From contig CALKRW010000053.1 of assembly GCA_937989585.1 (NCBI GenBank), positions 1-64,000 of the forward strand: a stretch of DNA of 64,000 bases, in the 5' to 3' direction. The DNA comes from an uncultured Porphyromonadaceae bacterium. GTDB taxonomy: Bacteria; Bacteroidota; Bacteroidia; Bacteroidales; Muribaculaceae. Position numbers and translations under genes: made by a program. Positions 33,264 to 42,679 of this stretch are shown piece after piece. The notes below the pieces were generated by a model, which searched no databases, was not told where the DNA came from, and saw nothing but the letters and a program-made list of their open reading frames with translations. The first letter of the stretch is position 1; every line of letters begins with the position of its first letter.

Positions 33264-33872
33264 ATGAATCAAGACGAAGAACCAGCAATGCTTGAAATAC
33301 AGAATACCCTTGTGTCGCTCGATCTTATAGAGCGATTTTTCTGCTGTGACCTTGACAAATGTCTCGGCCTATGCTGCGTTGAGGGAGATGCAGGCGCGCC
33401 AATCACAGAAACTGAACGTGACGAGATAGAGCGCGTCACTCCAAAAGTATATGATGAACTTCTTCCTGCAGCCCAAAGGAGAATCGATGAGGCCGGCACG
33501 TCGTATGTCGATGTCGAGGGCGACCTCGTTACCCAGATAGTAGACGGACGCGATTGCGTCTTTACATGCTACGCCCCGGGAGGAAAGTGCCTGTGTGCGC
33601 TCGAGCGCGCTTACAGGGACGGCAAGACTTCATTCCGCAAACCCATTTCGTGCGCACTCTATCCTGTCCGGATAAAAGAATATCCGACATTTACGGCTGT
33701 AAATTTCCACAGATGGAAGATATGTAAGAGCGCCGAGGTGCTGGGACGCAAACTTGGCTTGAGGGCATATGTATTCCTCAAAGAGCCTCTGATAGCAAGA
33801 TTCGGTCAGGAATGGTATGACGAACTGTGCGAGGCTGCCGAAGCATATATCGAGCAGTACTGTAAAGACTGA
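33264..33872 (+). CDS. DUF3109 family cysteine-rich protein
   Basis: A 202-residue cytoplasmic protein with conserved cysteines in FCCDLDKCLGLCCVEGDAGAP, then CVFTCYAPGGKCLCALE and ISCALYPVR. The pattern resembles YkgJ-type proteins that may bind Fe-S or zinc. Function is unknown. A second Met nine residues in (33288, MLEIQ) may be the true start, since relatives begin near IQNTLVSLDLIE. It is 12 bases after the DUF5103 gene, so co-transcribed. Confidence 0.85.
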   Translation: MNQDEEPAMLEIQNTLVSLDLIERFFCCDLDKCLGLCCVEGDAGAPITETERDEIERVTPKVYDELLPAAQRRIDEAGTSYVDVEGDLVTQIVDGRDCVFTCYAPGGKCLCALERAYRDGKTSFRKPISCALYPVRIKEYPTFTAVNFHRWKICKSAEVLGRKLGLRAYVFLKEPLIARFGQEWYDELCEAAEAYIEQYCKD

Positions 33873-33896
33873 AACTGTCTGGGCGTCTGCCTGAAC

Positions 33897-35033
33897 TCAA
33901 TGGCGGTAAAGATCGGCATACGCTTGGACCATTGAGTCAAGTCGGTACTCTGAAACCGGTGAAAGACTGGCGGCGGATCGTATTGTCTCAATCAGTGAGG
34001 GTATATTGTCGAAAGTATCAGTAAGTCCGTCTGTTGGAGTGACAAGTTCTGCTGTCGCGGCACGAGAATTGACAACAACCGGCGTCCCACAAGCCAAAGA
34101 TTCCGCGACAACAAGTCCGAAAGTCTCATTGTCGGAAGGACAAAGAAAGACATCGTGCGATGCATAGAGGTCGGCTAAGGTCTCCTGATTAGATACGAGA
34201 CCAAGGAAGGATGTATTTGGCCAGGATAATTTCCGGGGAGTCTTTCCAATGACGGTAAGACTCCAGTCATTCGGCATATGTTCGGCAAGTCGGCGGAGGG
34301 CGTCTGGATTTTTCTCATCAACCCAACGGCGAGCAGACGCCATCAATTTCAGGCCGTGCGATTCGCCTGCCTTGCGTAATTTTCGTTTAGCAAAGAAACA
34401 ATCCGGAATGCCATTGGGTATGACTACAACAGGGAGGTCGGCCAAATCTGTGGACCTAACTATTCGGGCCAAATGGTCAGTCGGGCAGACAAGAGTAACG
34501 TCCGGCAGGCGATGTAGAAGAGTGGATTTGAGATTGCGCTTAACTTTTGTGTAACGTGAGTGCAAGGCTGCCGGATAGCGTTCTGGAAACCGGCAACTGG
34601 AACATTGATCAGAAGAAAAATTGGGACAGCCTGCCGGAATCTTCGCACAATGGCCTGTCATTAGCCAGTTGTCGTGCAGGGTGATTATGACACGTGAACC
34701 GATTGTTGCAAGACAATCGAAAAGCAGGCGGATGTCAAGATGATATCCATGGAGATTGTGGAGGTGGACTATATCCGGCCTTATACTTTTAAGCCAGCAG
34801 CACAGACGATTGGTAGCCCGATGGTCAATGAATCCGTCTATGTCGAATAATCTTGCCCGCAGGGCGTTTGCTCTGTAGGAGAAATATCCTCCGAGGATAA
34901 AGTCGCCCTGTCCGCGTCCTACGGCGGTCAACACATGGCAACCATTGTCACGTAGTCCATCGGCGAGGGAATCGATGAATTCGCCGACAGTGCTTCCGGG
35001 ACCGCCGGTAGTATTGATGAAAACAACTTTCAT
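33897..35033 (-). CDS. Glycosyltransferase family 4-like protein
   Basis: A 378-residue GT-B protein. An N-terminal nucleoside-independent half has GGPGSTVGEF and DIVHLHNLHGYH. The C-terminal half has the donor-binding ETFGLVVAESLACGTPVV. Two cysteine pairs (HCAKIPAGCPNFSSDQCSSC) are a feature of a Bacteroidota subgroup. It transfers a sugar to a cell-surface glycan or glycoprotein. Donor and acceptor are unknown. It follows sdaA by 24 bases, an unrelated partner. Confidence 0.9.
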   Translation of the reverse strand: MKVVFINTTGGPGSTVGEFIDSLADGLRDNGCHVLTAVGRGQGDFILGGYFSYRANALRARLFDIDGFIDHRATNRLCCWLKSIRPDIVHLHNLHGYHLDIRLLFDCLATIGSRVIITLHDNWLMTGHCAKIPAGCPNFSSDQCSSCRFPERYPAALHSRYTKVKRNLKSTLLHRLPDVTLVCPTDHLARIVRSTDLADLPVVVIPNGIPDCFFAKRKLRKAGESHGLKLMASARRWVDEKNPDALRRLAEHMPNDWSLTVIGKTPRKLSWPNTSFLGLVSNQETLADLYASHDVFLCPSDNETFGLVVAESLACGTPVVVNSRAATAELVTPTDGLTDTFDNIPSLIETIRSAASLSPVSEYRLDSMVQAYADLYRH

Positions 35034-35057
35034 GACGATTGAGGAGCCGTCATGCCG

Positions 35058-36272
35058 TCAATGTATGGCGGCGAGGCCTCCGCGGGCTGTCTCCTTATAG
35101 ATTGAGGGCAGATCGTGGCCGGTCTGCTTCATGACCTCAACAATACGGTCGAAAGTTACAGAGTGCCTGCCGTCGCTGAAGGCGGAATAGAGGTTGGCAT
35201 CCAGAGCACGGGCAGCGGCATAGGCATTACGTTCAATGCAGGGAATCTGGACCAGACCGCAGACAGGGTCGCAGGTGAGACCGAGGTGATGCTCCAGACC
35301 CATTTCGGCAGAATACTCAATCTGCGCCGGAGTGCCTCCGAAAAGTTGCGAGGCTGCCGCAGCGGCCATGGCGCAGGCGACGCCAACCTCCCCCTGACAG
35401 CCTACCTCGGCGCCGGAGACCGAGGCGTTGGTTTTGACGACATTCCCGAAGAGTCCCGCTGTAGCCAGGGCGCGGAGTATGCGCTGACGCGAGAAATTTT
35501 TGGAAGCCTGGAGATGATATAAGACGGCAGGCAGTACACCGCATGAACCGCAGGTCGGGGCCGTGACAATCTCGCCGCCCGAGGCGTTCTCCTCGCTCAC
35601 GGCAAGAGCGTAGGCATAAACAAGACCACGACTTTTCAGCGAAGAGTTGTAGCCGGCAGCGCGGACATAATAACTCACCGCCTTGCGGCGAACGCCAAGG
35701 CCGCCCGGCAGAACGCCTTCGGCCTCGATGCCGCGCTCGACAGCGGCGGTCATGACATCCCACACTCTGCCCAGATAATCCCAGATTTCCGGACCCTCGC
35801 GCATCTCGACATATTCCCAGAAAGAGTGTCCCGTGTTTTCGCACCATTCGAGAATCTCGCTGATTGTGCAGAGATCGTAAATGTTTTCCGAGTTGTTTTC
35901 CTCAGACTGTCCCTCGATTACTATGTCTCCTCCGCCGATGGAATAAAAAGTCTGCTCAACAGGCTCGCGTTCGTTATCCGGGAAGAATGCTTTTATGGTC
36001 ATTGCGTTAGGGTGTCGCGGAAGTTCGATTTCCGGTTTCCAGATGATTTCGGTTGGAGCAACGGGTGTGAGAACGTCAAGGATGGCACGGTCGGTCAAGT
36101 GACCTTTGCCTGTAGCGGCCAGTGAGCCGAAAAGGGTGACCTCAAAATGGTCAGCGGCAAGCCCATTGTCGCGGATGGCATCGGCAAATATTATCGAAGC
36201 CTTGCGAGGACCCATAGTGTGCGACGAAGACGGGCCAAAGCCGATTTTGAAAAGTCTTTTCAGGGATTCCAT
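35058..36272 (-). CDS. sdaA: L-serine ammonia-lyase (iron-sulfur type)
   Basis: A 404-residue single-chain L-serine dehydratase. SSSHTMGP near residue 15 and cysteine sites in TAPTCGSCGVLP, EVGCQGEVGVACAM and CDPVCGLVQIPC fit the [4Fe-4S]-binding core. It converts serine to pyruvate and ammonia. Length and motif order are normal. Operon with the MBL hydrolase upstream (65-base gap) and the glycosyltransferase downstream. Confidence 0.96.
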   Translation of the reverse strand: MESLKRLFKIGFGPSSSHTMGPRKASIIFADAIRDNGLAADHFEVTLFGSLAATGKGHLTDRAILDVLTPVAPTEIIWKPEIELPRHPNAMTIKAFFPDNEREPVEQTFYSIGGGDIVIEGQSEENNSENIYDLCTISEILEWCENTGHSFWEYVEMREGPEIWDYLGRVWDVMTAAVERGIEAEGVLPGGLGVRRKAVSYYVRAAGYNSSLKSRGLVYAYALAVSEENASGGEIVTAPTCGSCGVLPAVLYHLQASKNFSRQRILRALATAGLFGNVVKTNASVSGAEVGCQGEVGVACAMAAAAASQLFGGTPAQIEYSAEMGLEHHLGLTCDPVCGLVQIPCIERNAYAAARALDANLYSAFSDGRHSVTFDRIVEVMKQTGHDLPSIYKETARGGLAAIH

Positions 36273-36337
36273 GGTGTCAGAGATATCGGGGAAATGAGCG
36301 TTTTTGGAAAATGAAGTTGAAAAGAGAGGACTAAGAT

Positions 36338-36991
36338 TCAGCGTACAAATGGATTGGTGCTTAACTCAAGGGCGACAGTTGACATGGGGCCATGGCCGGG
36401 ATAGACCAGGGTGTCAGGAGGGAGAGTCAGCAGTTTGTCGCGCACGGAATTTACGAGTTGAGGGTGGTTGCCGCCGGGAAGGTCTGTGCGTCCTATTGAG
36501 CCACGGAAGAGAGAGTCGCCGGTAACGACGAAACCATTCTTGGCATCATATAGAGCGATACCGCCCTGTGAATGGCCGGGGACGGTGATGACCAGAAGAG
36601 TGTTGTTGCCGATTGATATTGTGTCGCCATCCTTGAGCGGAATGTCGATGCTGACCGCCTTGGAAAGTTCATCGGGGAGAGACAGACCGAAGTTGGCGGC
36701 CTGTTCCATCACATGATCGCCGAGGGAAGCATCGTTGGACGATGCAGCAAGTTTTGCTCCGTAATGACTTTTGACGTGGGATATGCCAAAGCAGTGGTCG
36801 AGGTGAAGATGGGTATTGATAATCTGAGTTATCTCAAGATTATTGTCGGTGACATAACGGTCGAACGCGCTACGTTCCTTTTCGTATAGCATTCCTGGGT
36901 CAACAACGGCAGCTTTGCCGCTTTCCGTGTCGGCAAGTATATAGGTGTTTTCCTCGAAAGGATTGAATACAAGTTGGTGAACTTTCAGCAT
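36338..36991 (-). CDS. MBL-fold hydrolase (glyoxalase II-like)
   Basis: A 217-residue metallo-beta-lactamase-fold protein. THLHLDH (His61, His63, Asp65, His66), VPGHSQGGIALY and the terminal YPGHGPMST give the full two-metal site. The short form resembles hydroxyacylglutathione-hydrolase-like proteins common in anaerobes. Substrate uncertain. A minus-strand promoter box TATCTTTG at 37134-37127 gives a leader of about 130 nt. Confidence 0.9.
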   Translation of the reverse strand: MLKVHQLVFNPFEENTYILADTESGKAAVVDPGMLYEKERSAFDRYVTDNNLEITQIINTHLHLDHCFGISHVKSHYGAKLAASSNDASLGDHVMEQAANFGLSLPDELSKAVSIDIPLKDGDTISIGNNTLLVITVPGHSQGGIALYDAKNGFVVTGDSLFRGSIGRTDLPGGNHPQLVNSVRDKLLTLPPDTLVYPGHGPMSTVALELSTNPFVR

Positions 36992-37045
36992 AACAGTACT
37001 GTAATTAAAATTGGATAAACAAGAAGACCTATTAAAACAAGTGCG

Positions 37046-37134
37046 CTTCCTCTATACAAACACAACTATAGGGGAGGAAGTTTGTCGGCAAATGTCCTGA
37101 GGTCATAAACTATCCTTAAGCGATTGCAAAGATA
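37046..37134 (-). promoter_or_regulatory. Promoter and leader hairpin of the MBL hydrolase gene
   Basis: The -7 box is at 37134-37127. The leader can form a hairpin from CTTCCTC and GAGGAAG arms (37046-37052 / 37074-37080) extended by TATA/TATA. No known riboswitch class is recognised. Confidence 0.4.
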
Positions 37135-37214
37135 GTCAAAAATCCGTCAAAAGTCAACCGCATGGTGGGCAAAAAGCACAAATAGGCAATATTGCATATC
37201 ACATGTAAAATTCG

Positions 37215-37222
37215 TACCTTTG
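37215..37222 (+). promoter_or_regulatory. Promoter -7 box of lepA
   Basis: TACCTTTG lies 21 bases before the lepA ATG at 37244, implying a very short leader. Confidence 0.65.
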
Positions 37223-37243
37223 TAGTCCGAAAAAATGAAGATT

Positions 37244-39031
37244 ATGAAAAATATCCGCAACTTCTGCATAATTGCCCATATCGACCATGGCAAATCAACA
37301 TTGGCCGACCGACTGCTTGAATTTACAGATACAGTTACCGGCAAGGATATGGAGGCCCAGGTTCTCGATGACATGGAACTCGAGAAAGAACGTGGCATTA
37401 CCATCAAGAGCCATGCCATACAGATGGACTATGACCTTGCGGGAGAACATTACATACTGAATCTTATCGATACTCCGGGGCACGTGGACTTCTCATACGA
37501 AGTATCGCGGTCAATCGCCGCATGTGAAGGTGCATTGCTCATAGTCGATGCATCGCAGGGTATTCAGGCTCAGACCATATCTAACCTTTATATGGCTATT
37601 GATAACGACCTGGAGATAATCCCCGTGATCAATAAGTGCGACCTTGAGTCAGCCAATCCAGAGGAGGTAGAGGACCAGATAGTTGAACTTCTGGGATGTG
37701 ACCGCGGCGAGATAATACGTGCTTCCGGTAAGACAGGAATGGGTGTCCCCGAGATACTTCGTGCCATAGTCGAGCGTGTGCCGGCTCCCAAGGGCGATCC
37801 GGATGCTCCTCTTCAGGCTCTGATATTCGACTCTGTTTTCAATCCATTCCGCGGAATCATCGCGTATTTCAAGATTGTGAATGGTACCATTCACAAGGGA
37901 GAGATGGTGAAATTTGTGTCTACGGGCAAGGAATATGATGCAGACGAGATAGGAGTCTTAAAACTCGACATGTCTCCTCGTCCGGAACTTTCAGCAGGCA
38001 ATGTCGGTTACATAATTTCCGGCATCAAGACATCGAAGGAAGTTCGTGTCGGCGATACAATCACATCCGTTGACAATCCTTGCGAGAAAGCCATCGAAGG
38101 TTTCGAGGAGGTCAAACCAATGGTTTTTGCCGGTGTCTATCCCATCGAGACTGAAGACTTCGAGAATCTTCGCGCTTCGCTTGAAAAACTGCAACTGAAT
38201 GACGCCTCGCTGACATTTGCTCCGGAATCTTCGGCGGCACTCGGTTTCGGATTCCGCTGCGGTTTTCTTGGACTCCTGCACATGGAGATAATCCAGGAGC
38301 GCCTCGGACGTGAGTTTGATATGGATGTCATAACCACCGTCCCCAACGTGTCCTATAAGGTTTATGATAAGAAAGGAGCCTGCACTGAGGTCCACAATCC
38401 ATCCGGACTCCCCGACATTACGCTTATAGATCACATAGAAGAACCATATATTCGCGCGACGATAATAACAACCGCTGATTTCATAGGTCCCATCATGACC
38501 CTATGTCTTGGCAAGCGCGGCGAACTGGTGAAGCAGGAATATATTTCGGGCAACCGAATGGAGATAACCTTCGACATGCCTTTGGGCGAGATCGTCATTG
38601 ACTTTTATGACAAACTGAAATCGATTTCCAAAGGTTATGCCTCGTTCGACTACCATCTTCACGATTTCCGCGAGTCGAAGCTTGTGAAACTTGACATTCT
38701 TTTAAACGGCGAAAGCGTAGACGCGCTATCGACCCTGACTCATGTCGACAATGCCGTGACTTTCGGACGCCGCATGTGCGAGAAACTCAAGGAACTGATA
38801 CCTCGCCAGCAGTTCGACATAGCCATACAGGCAGCTATTGGTGCAAAAATCATTGCGCGCGAGACAATCAAGGCTGTCCGCAAAGATGTTACCGCAAAAT
38901 GTTACGGCGGTGATATTTCGCGAAAGCGCAAACTCCTGGACAAGCAGAAAAAGGGTAAGAAACGCATGAAACAAATTGGTTCCGTCGAGGTGCCACAGAA
39001 GGCATTTCTTGCTGTTCTCAAACTTGACTGA
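37244..39031 (+). CDS. lepA: Elongation factor 4 (LepA)
   Basis: A 595-residue translational GTPase. AHIDHGKST near residue 9 is the P-loop, DTPGHVDF the G3 motif and NKCDLE the G4 motif. The LepA-specific C-terminal domain (about 485-595) is present. It back-translocates or remodels stalled ribosomes. The ATG at 37244 (MKNIRNF) matches family starts; an ATG at 37235 would be only about 7 nt from the predicted transcript start. ispE follows after 2 bases, so the two form an operon. Confidence 0.97.
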   Translation: MKNIRNFCIIAHIDHGKSTLADRLLEFTDTVTGKDMEAQVLDDMELEKERGITIKSHAIQMDYDLAGEHYILNLIDTPGHVDFSYEVSRSIAACEGALLIVDASQGIQAQTISNLYMAIDNDLEIIPVINKCDLESANPEEVEDQIVELLGCDRGEIIRASGKTGMGVPEILRAIVERVPAPKGDPDAPLQALIFDSVFNPFRGIIAYFKIVNGTIHKGEMVKFVSTGKEYDADEIGVLKLDMSPRPELSAGNVGYIISGIKTSKEVRVGDTITSVDNPCEKAIEGFEEVKPMVFAGVYPIETEDFENLRASLEKLQLNDASLTFAPESSAALGFGFRCGFLGLLHMEIIQERLGREFDMDVITTVPNVSYKVYDKKGACTEVHNPSGLPDITLIDHIEEPYIRATIITTADFIGPIMTLCLGKRGELVKQEYISGNRMEITFDMPLGEIVIDFYDKLKSISKGYASFDYHLHDFRESKLVKLDILLNGESVDALSTLTHVDNAVTFGRRMCEKLKELIPRQQFDIAIQAAIGAKIIARETIKAVRKDVTAKCYGGDISRKRKLLDKQKKGKKRMKQIGSVEVPQKAFLAVLKLD

Positions 39032-39033
39032 CG

Positions 39034-39864
39034 ATGATAGTCTTTCCCAACTGTAAGATTAATCTCGGTCTGAACATAGTTGCAAGGAGACCGGACGGAT
39101 ATCATGACATCGAGACCGTCATGGTGCCTGTAGGCTGGTGCGACTCATTGGAGATAGTGCCGGCCGAAGGCACTGAATCCACGCTGACGGTTTTGGGCCG
39201 CAAAGTAGATTGCCCTCCGGAAAAGAATCTTGTAATGAGGGCATTCAGGGTTATGGAGCGAGAGTATTCACTTCCTCCGGTACACATGTATTTGATTAAG
39301 AATATCCCTGATGGTGCAGGACTGGGTGGTGGATCTGCCGATGCCTCATTCGCCGTACGTTGTCTTAACGATCTGTTTTCTGTTGGACTCGGGGAGGAGA
39401 GAATGGCCGATATTGTCGCCGGGATAGGTGCCGATTGTCCGTTTTTCATATACAACAGGCCCATGATTGCCACGGGTACAGGCACGATTCTTAAGCCGAT
39501 AGATATTAATCTCGGCGGAAAGGGCATACTTGTGGTTAAGGCACCTGGAACCGCAGTATCTACTGCCGAGGCGTATTCCTCTGTTGTTCCCCGAAGACCT
39601 GACTATGATCTGGAAGAAGTATTGCGAACCAGGACGGTAAATGAATGGCAGCACACTTTAAAAAACGATTTTGAGGCAGGAATATTTCAGAAACAGCCCC
39701 TTGTAGGCGACATCAAGCGAATTATGATTGAGGCAGGCGCGGAATATGCTGCCATGTCCGGATCAGGGTCTTCGGTGTTTGGTATATTTAAAGATGACAA
39801 AGTGGCAGATAATGTTCGCAGGATGTTTGAGGGATATGATGTCTTTGTCGGGACTCTTGAATGA
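39034..39864 (+). CDS. ispE: 4-diphosphocytidyl-2-C-methyl-D-erythritol kinase
   Basis: A 276-residue GHMP kinase. The ATP loop GAGLGGGSADAS and the N-terminal FPNCKINLGLNIV fit IspE, the fourth enzyme step of the MEP isoprenoid pathway. Length normal. It is 2 bases after lepA, sharing its promoter. Confidence 0.97.
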   Translation: MIVFPNCKINLGLNIVARRPDGYHDIETVMVPVGWCDSLEIVPAEGTESTLTVLGRKVDCPPEKNLVMRAFRVMEREYSLPPVHMYLIKNIPDGAGLGGGSADASFAVRCLNDLFSVGLGEERMADIVAGIGADCPFFIYNRPMIATGTGTILKPIDINLGGKGILVVKAPGTAVSTAEAYSSVVPRRPDYDLEEVLRTRTVNEWQHTLKNDFEAGIFQKQPLVGDIKRIMIEAGAEYAAMSGSGSSVFGIFKDDKVADNVRRMFEGYDVFVGTLE

Positions 39865-39997
39865 CAGTTCCATGTGAACGATATTATGGTTTTATTTGTT
39901 ATTTTTCAAACGGACTTTCTGTGTATCACTGAATATAACTGAAAGTTTGGCAATGTTTTTGTAGGAAATGAGATTCAGAAGAATATTTAAAACGATT

Positions 39998-40642
39998 ATG
40001 AAAGATAACAGAAATAAACAGCCCAATAAAGGAACCGGGCGTCCCGAAGAAAACCAAGTAGAAAGACCCCAGAACGAGTATGTAGATGATGCAACTCTTG
40101 TTGAGCCCGAAGTGTTCGATACACTGGATACGGAAGGTGCCGATGTAGAGGACTTTGCCAATGCCGAGATGGAAGCAAATGCCAAACTTCAGAAAGAGCT
40201 CGACGAGACAAAAGCACAACTCGAGAAAGAGAAGAAAGAATACCTGTTTCTGATGGCAGATTTTGACAATTTCCGCAAACGCGTGGTCAAGGAAAAGGCT
40301 GAACTCATTAAGAATGGTGCGGAAAAAGCCCTGAAAGCCATTCTTCCCATAGTGGATGATTTCGAGCGTGGACTAGAGGCAACCAAGGATGTCGAGGACG
40401 CCGCATCCGTACGATCGGGCATGGAACTTATCTACAACAAATTTGTGAAATATCTTGCGGACAACGGTGTAACTCCGATGGAGACAGACGGTAAGGCGTT
40501 TGATCCTGATGAGCACGAGGCAGTAGCGATGATTCCGGCCGCTGACGAAAGTCAGAAAGGCCAGATTGTCGAGACTACCCAGCGTGGATACCACTTGCAT
40601 GACAAAGTGTTGCGGCACGCCAAGGTTGTTGTCGCCCAATAA
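39998..40642 (+). CDS. grpE: GrpE nucleotide exchange factor
   Basis: A 214-residue protein from ATG 39998. An acidic N-terminus, a long coiled coil (about 55-105) and the GrpE core (DFDNFRKRVVKEKAELIKNG, then VRSGMELIYNKF, then FDPDEHEAV) are present. It releases ADP from DnaK. dnaK itself is not in the window. An upstream in-frame ATG at 39968 adds ten residues; MKDNRN is the more typical start. dnaJ follows after 58 bases. Confidence 0.95.
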   Translation: MKDNRNKQPNKGTGRPEENQVERPQNEYVDDATLVEPEVFDTLDTEGADVEDFANAEMEANAKLQKELDETKAQLEKEKKEYLFLMADFDNFRKRVVKEKAELIKNGAEKALKAILPIVDDFERGLEATKDVEDAASVRSGMELIYNKFVKYLADNGVTPMETDGKAFDPDEHEAVAMIPAADESQKGQIVETTQRGYHLHDKVLRHAKVVVAQ

Positions 40643-40700
40643 GTCCTTTTTAAATGATTATCATAGGGGGATTCCCTGAATACAATATAAATCCAAGCCA

Positions 40701-41879
40701 ATGGCCAATAAAAGAGATTACTATGAGGTCCTAGGCGTATCCAAGTCGGCTACGCCTGATGAACTTAAGAAAGCATACCGTAAACTTGCGATCAAATATC
40801 ATCCTGACCGCAATCCCGACAACAAAGAAGCCGAGGAGAAATTTAAAGAAGCGGCTGAGGCATATGACGTGCTGTCGAATCCTGAAAAACGACAGAAGTA
40901 TGACCAGTTCGGGCACGATATGGGTCCGCAGGGATTCCCTGGTGGCGGTGGCGGATTCTATTCCGGTGGCGGCATGAGTATGGAGGATATCTTCTCTCAG
41001 TTCGGCGATATATTCGGCGGATTTGGTGGTGGATTCGGTGGCGCTACAGGTTTTGGAGGTGGTAGAGGCCGAAGATCCCAGCCTCGCCAGAGAAAAGGGT
41101 CGGATCTGCGTATTCGAGTCAAGATGACACTGGCAGATATTGCCAATGGTGTTACAAAGACATTGAAGATACCTACTTTCATGCCGTGTGAGCATTGTAA
41201 TGGTACCGGCGCCAGGGACGGAGTAGCATTCGCTACATGCCAGACATGTCACGGTACAGGACAAATCACACAGGTGCAGCAGACCATGCTTGGCCCGATG
41301 CAATCAACCTCGGTATGTCCGGATTGCGAGGGAACTGGAAAGATTATTTCCGAGAAATGCACCTACTGTAATGGTGAGGGAGTTGTCCGCAAAGACCAGC
41401 AGATTTCGTTTACAATTCCAGCCGGCGTGCAGGATGGACAGGTTCTTACCGTTAAAGGGAAGGGTAATGCGCCGCGTCATGGAGGTGTCCGCGGAGACCT
41501 GCTTGTTGTGATCGAGGAAGTCAAGGATCCGGAACTAATCCGCGATGGCAATGATGTAATATACAACCTTATGCTTGATTTCCCGACAGCGGCCCTCGGC
41601 GGCTCAGTTGAGGTTCCGACTATCACGGGACGCGCACGTCTGAAAATCCAGCCTGGTACACAGCCAGGCAAAGTCTTGCGTCTGCGTGGTAAAGGTCTGC
41701 CTTCAACCGATGGATACGGCACAGGCGATGAACTCATCAATGTGATGGTTTATGTCCCGCAGAATCTCAGCGACAGTGAGAAAGCGTCGATCAAGGCACT
41801 AAAGGATTCCCCTAACTTCAAACCTAACGAGGAGGAGAAAAACCGCATATTCTCTAAACTCAAGCACATCTTTGAATAA
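40701..41879 (+). CDS. dnaJ: DnaJ co-chaperone
   Basis: A 392-residue type I DnaJ. J domain with HPD (KYHPDRNP), a Gly/Phe region (about 75-120), four zinc-finger CxxCxGxG repeats (CEHCNGTG, CQTCHGTG, CPDCEGTG, CTYCNGEG) and the C-terminal substrate-binding domain. It stimulates DnaK ATPase. Its neighbour grpE lies just upstream; a terminator follows. Confidence 0.98.
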   Translation: MANKRDYYEVLGVSKSATPDELKKAYRKLAIKYHPDRNPDNKEAEEKFKEAAEAYDVLSNPEKRQKYDQFGHDMGPQGFPGGGGGFYSGGGMSMEDIFSQFGDIFGGFGGGFGGATGFGGGRGRRSQPRQRKGSDLRIRVKMTLADIANGVTKTLKIPTFMPCEHCNGTGARDGVAFATCQTCHGTGQITQVQQTMLGPMQSTSVCPDCEGTGKIISEKCTYCNGEGVVRKDQQISFTIPAGVQDGQVLTVKGKGNAPRHGGVRGDLLVVIEEVKDPELIRDGNDVIYNLMLDFPTAALGGSVEVPTITGRARLKIQPGTQPGKVLRLRGKGLPSTDGYGTGDELINVMVYVPQNLSDSEKASIKALKDSPNFKPNEEEKNRIFSKLKHIFE

Positions 41880-41907
41880 CATATCTACTGAATGATTAAT
41901 CAAAATG

Positions 41908-41944
41908 CTGCGGCGTAGAATATTGTGCGCCGCGGTATTTTTTG
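41908..41944 (+). terminator. Terminator of dnaJ
   Basis: A GC-rich stem (CTGCGGCG from 41908 against CGCCGCGG to 41935) followed by TATTTTTTG. Confidence 0.8.
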
Positions 41945-42007
41945 TAACTATTTTTAGTGTATTCCGGCTATTATCCTCTGAGTCTGGGTTGATAACATCA
42001 GTTGAAT

Positions 42008-42045
42008 ATATGCTTTTGCTTGTTGACTCAACATATGCTTTTGCT
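42008..42045 (+). repeat. 13-bp direct repeat flanking a palindrome
   Basis: ATATGCTTTTGCT occurs at 42008-42020 and 42033-42045. Between them is GTTGACTCAAC (42022-42032), a perfect 5-bp dyad around one base. The element ends 11 bases before the -33 box of the next gene, so it could bind a regulator. Confidence 0.5.
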
Positions 42046-42056
42046 GAATAACCGTG

Positions 42057-42088
42057 TTTGGCTGTGTGGGAAAAATCTTTTAACTTTG
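42057..42088 (+). promoter_or_regulatory. Promoter of the Yip1-like gene
   Basis: TTTG at 42057-42060 and TAACTTTG at 42081-42088, 20 bases apart, match the Bacteroidota consensus. Confidence 0.75.
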
Positions 42089-42109
42089 TGGGTAAATATA
42101 GTCACGAAC

Positions 42110-42655
42110 ATGCTAAGATTTCTGAAAAATATTCTCCAGTTGATTTTGAGTCCCTTGCATGCCTGGGAAGAGATCTCTTACGAAGACATCGATCCGGAGC
42201 ATCTTGCTGCCAGGGGAATGTATCCCTTGCTTGGTCTCGTTGCAGTAAGTGCATTTCTGCATGGACTGTATCAGAAGGCGTTTGAAGTCGGGGTACAATT
42301 GCAAGAGGCTGTCGGGCAGTTCGTAGCCCTTCTTGCAACGTATTATATTGGTGTCGCCATGTTCGACACATTTGTGTCAAGGTTTTCTACAAAAGAAGTA
42401 TCCACGAACAAATCACGCACAATAGCGATTTATATAGTAGCATTGCTCGCGATAATCCAGATAATAGATAATGTAGTTCCCATAGAGATAATCATTCTGC
42501 AGTTTCTTCCCCTGTTTGCGGCAATTGTCCTTGCCAAGGCAACTACATATCTTGCAATAGACAAGAAGAAAGAAGGCGGTTACATATTATTCGCCATCGG
42601 TGCGCTTATAATCCCTTGGTTTATATTCAAGACTCTGCTGGCCTTTATTTTCTGA
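42110..42655 (+). CDS. Yip1-family inner-membrane protein
   Basis: A 181-residue protein. ATG 42110 is chosen because the frame upstream runs through the promoter. The N-terminus has an amphipathic FLKNILQLILSPLHAWEE and five hydrophobic segments follow, as in bacterial Yip1/DUF1282-like proteins. Function unknown. A short gap (24 bases) separates it from smpB, so they may be co-transcribed. Confidence 0.75.
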   Translation: MLRFLKNILQLILSPLHAWEEISYEDIDPEHLAARGMYPLLGLVAVSAFLHGLYQKAFEVGVQLQEAVGQFVALLATYYIGVAMFDTFVSRFSTKEVSTNKSRTIAIYIVALLAIIQIIDNVVPIEIIILQFLPLFAAIVLAKATTYLAIDKKKEGGYILFAIGALIIPWFIFKTLLAFIF

Positions 42656-42679
42656 GCATACACCACCTAACTCCAAATT

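Noticed and set aside
35317..35847. Long open frame in another frame of sdaA
   Set aside because: It overlaps a conserved enzyme and is Arg/Gly-rich like a GC-driven shadow frame.
40731..41303. Open frame antisense to dnaJ
   Set aside because: Overlaps the J domain and zinc-finger region of an intact dnaJ; no start context.
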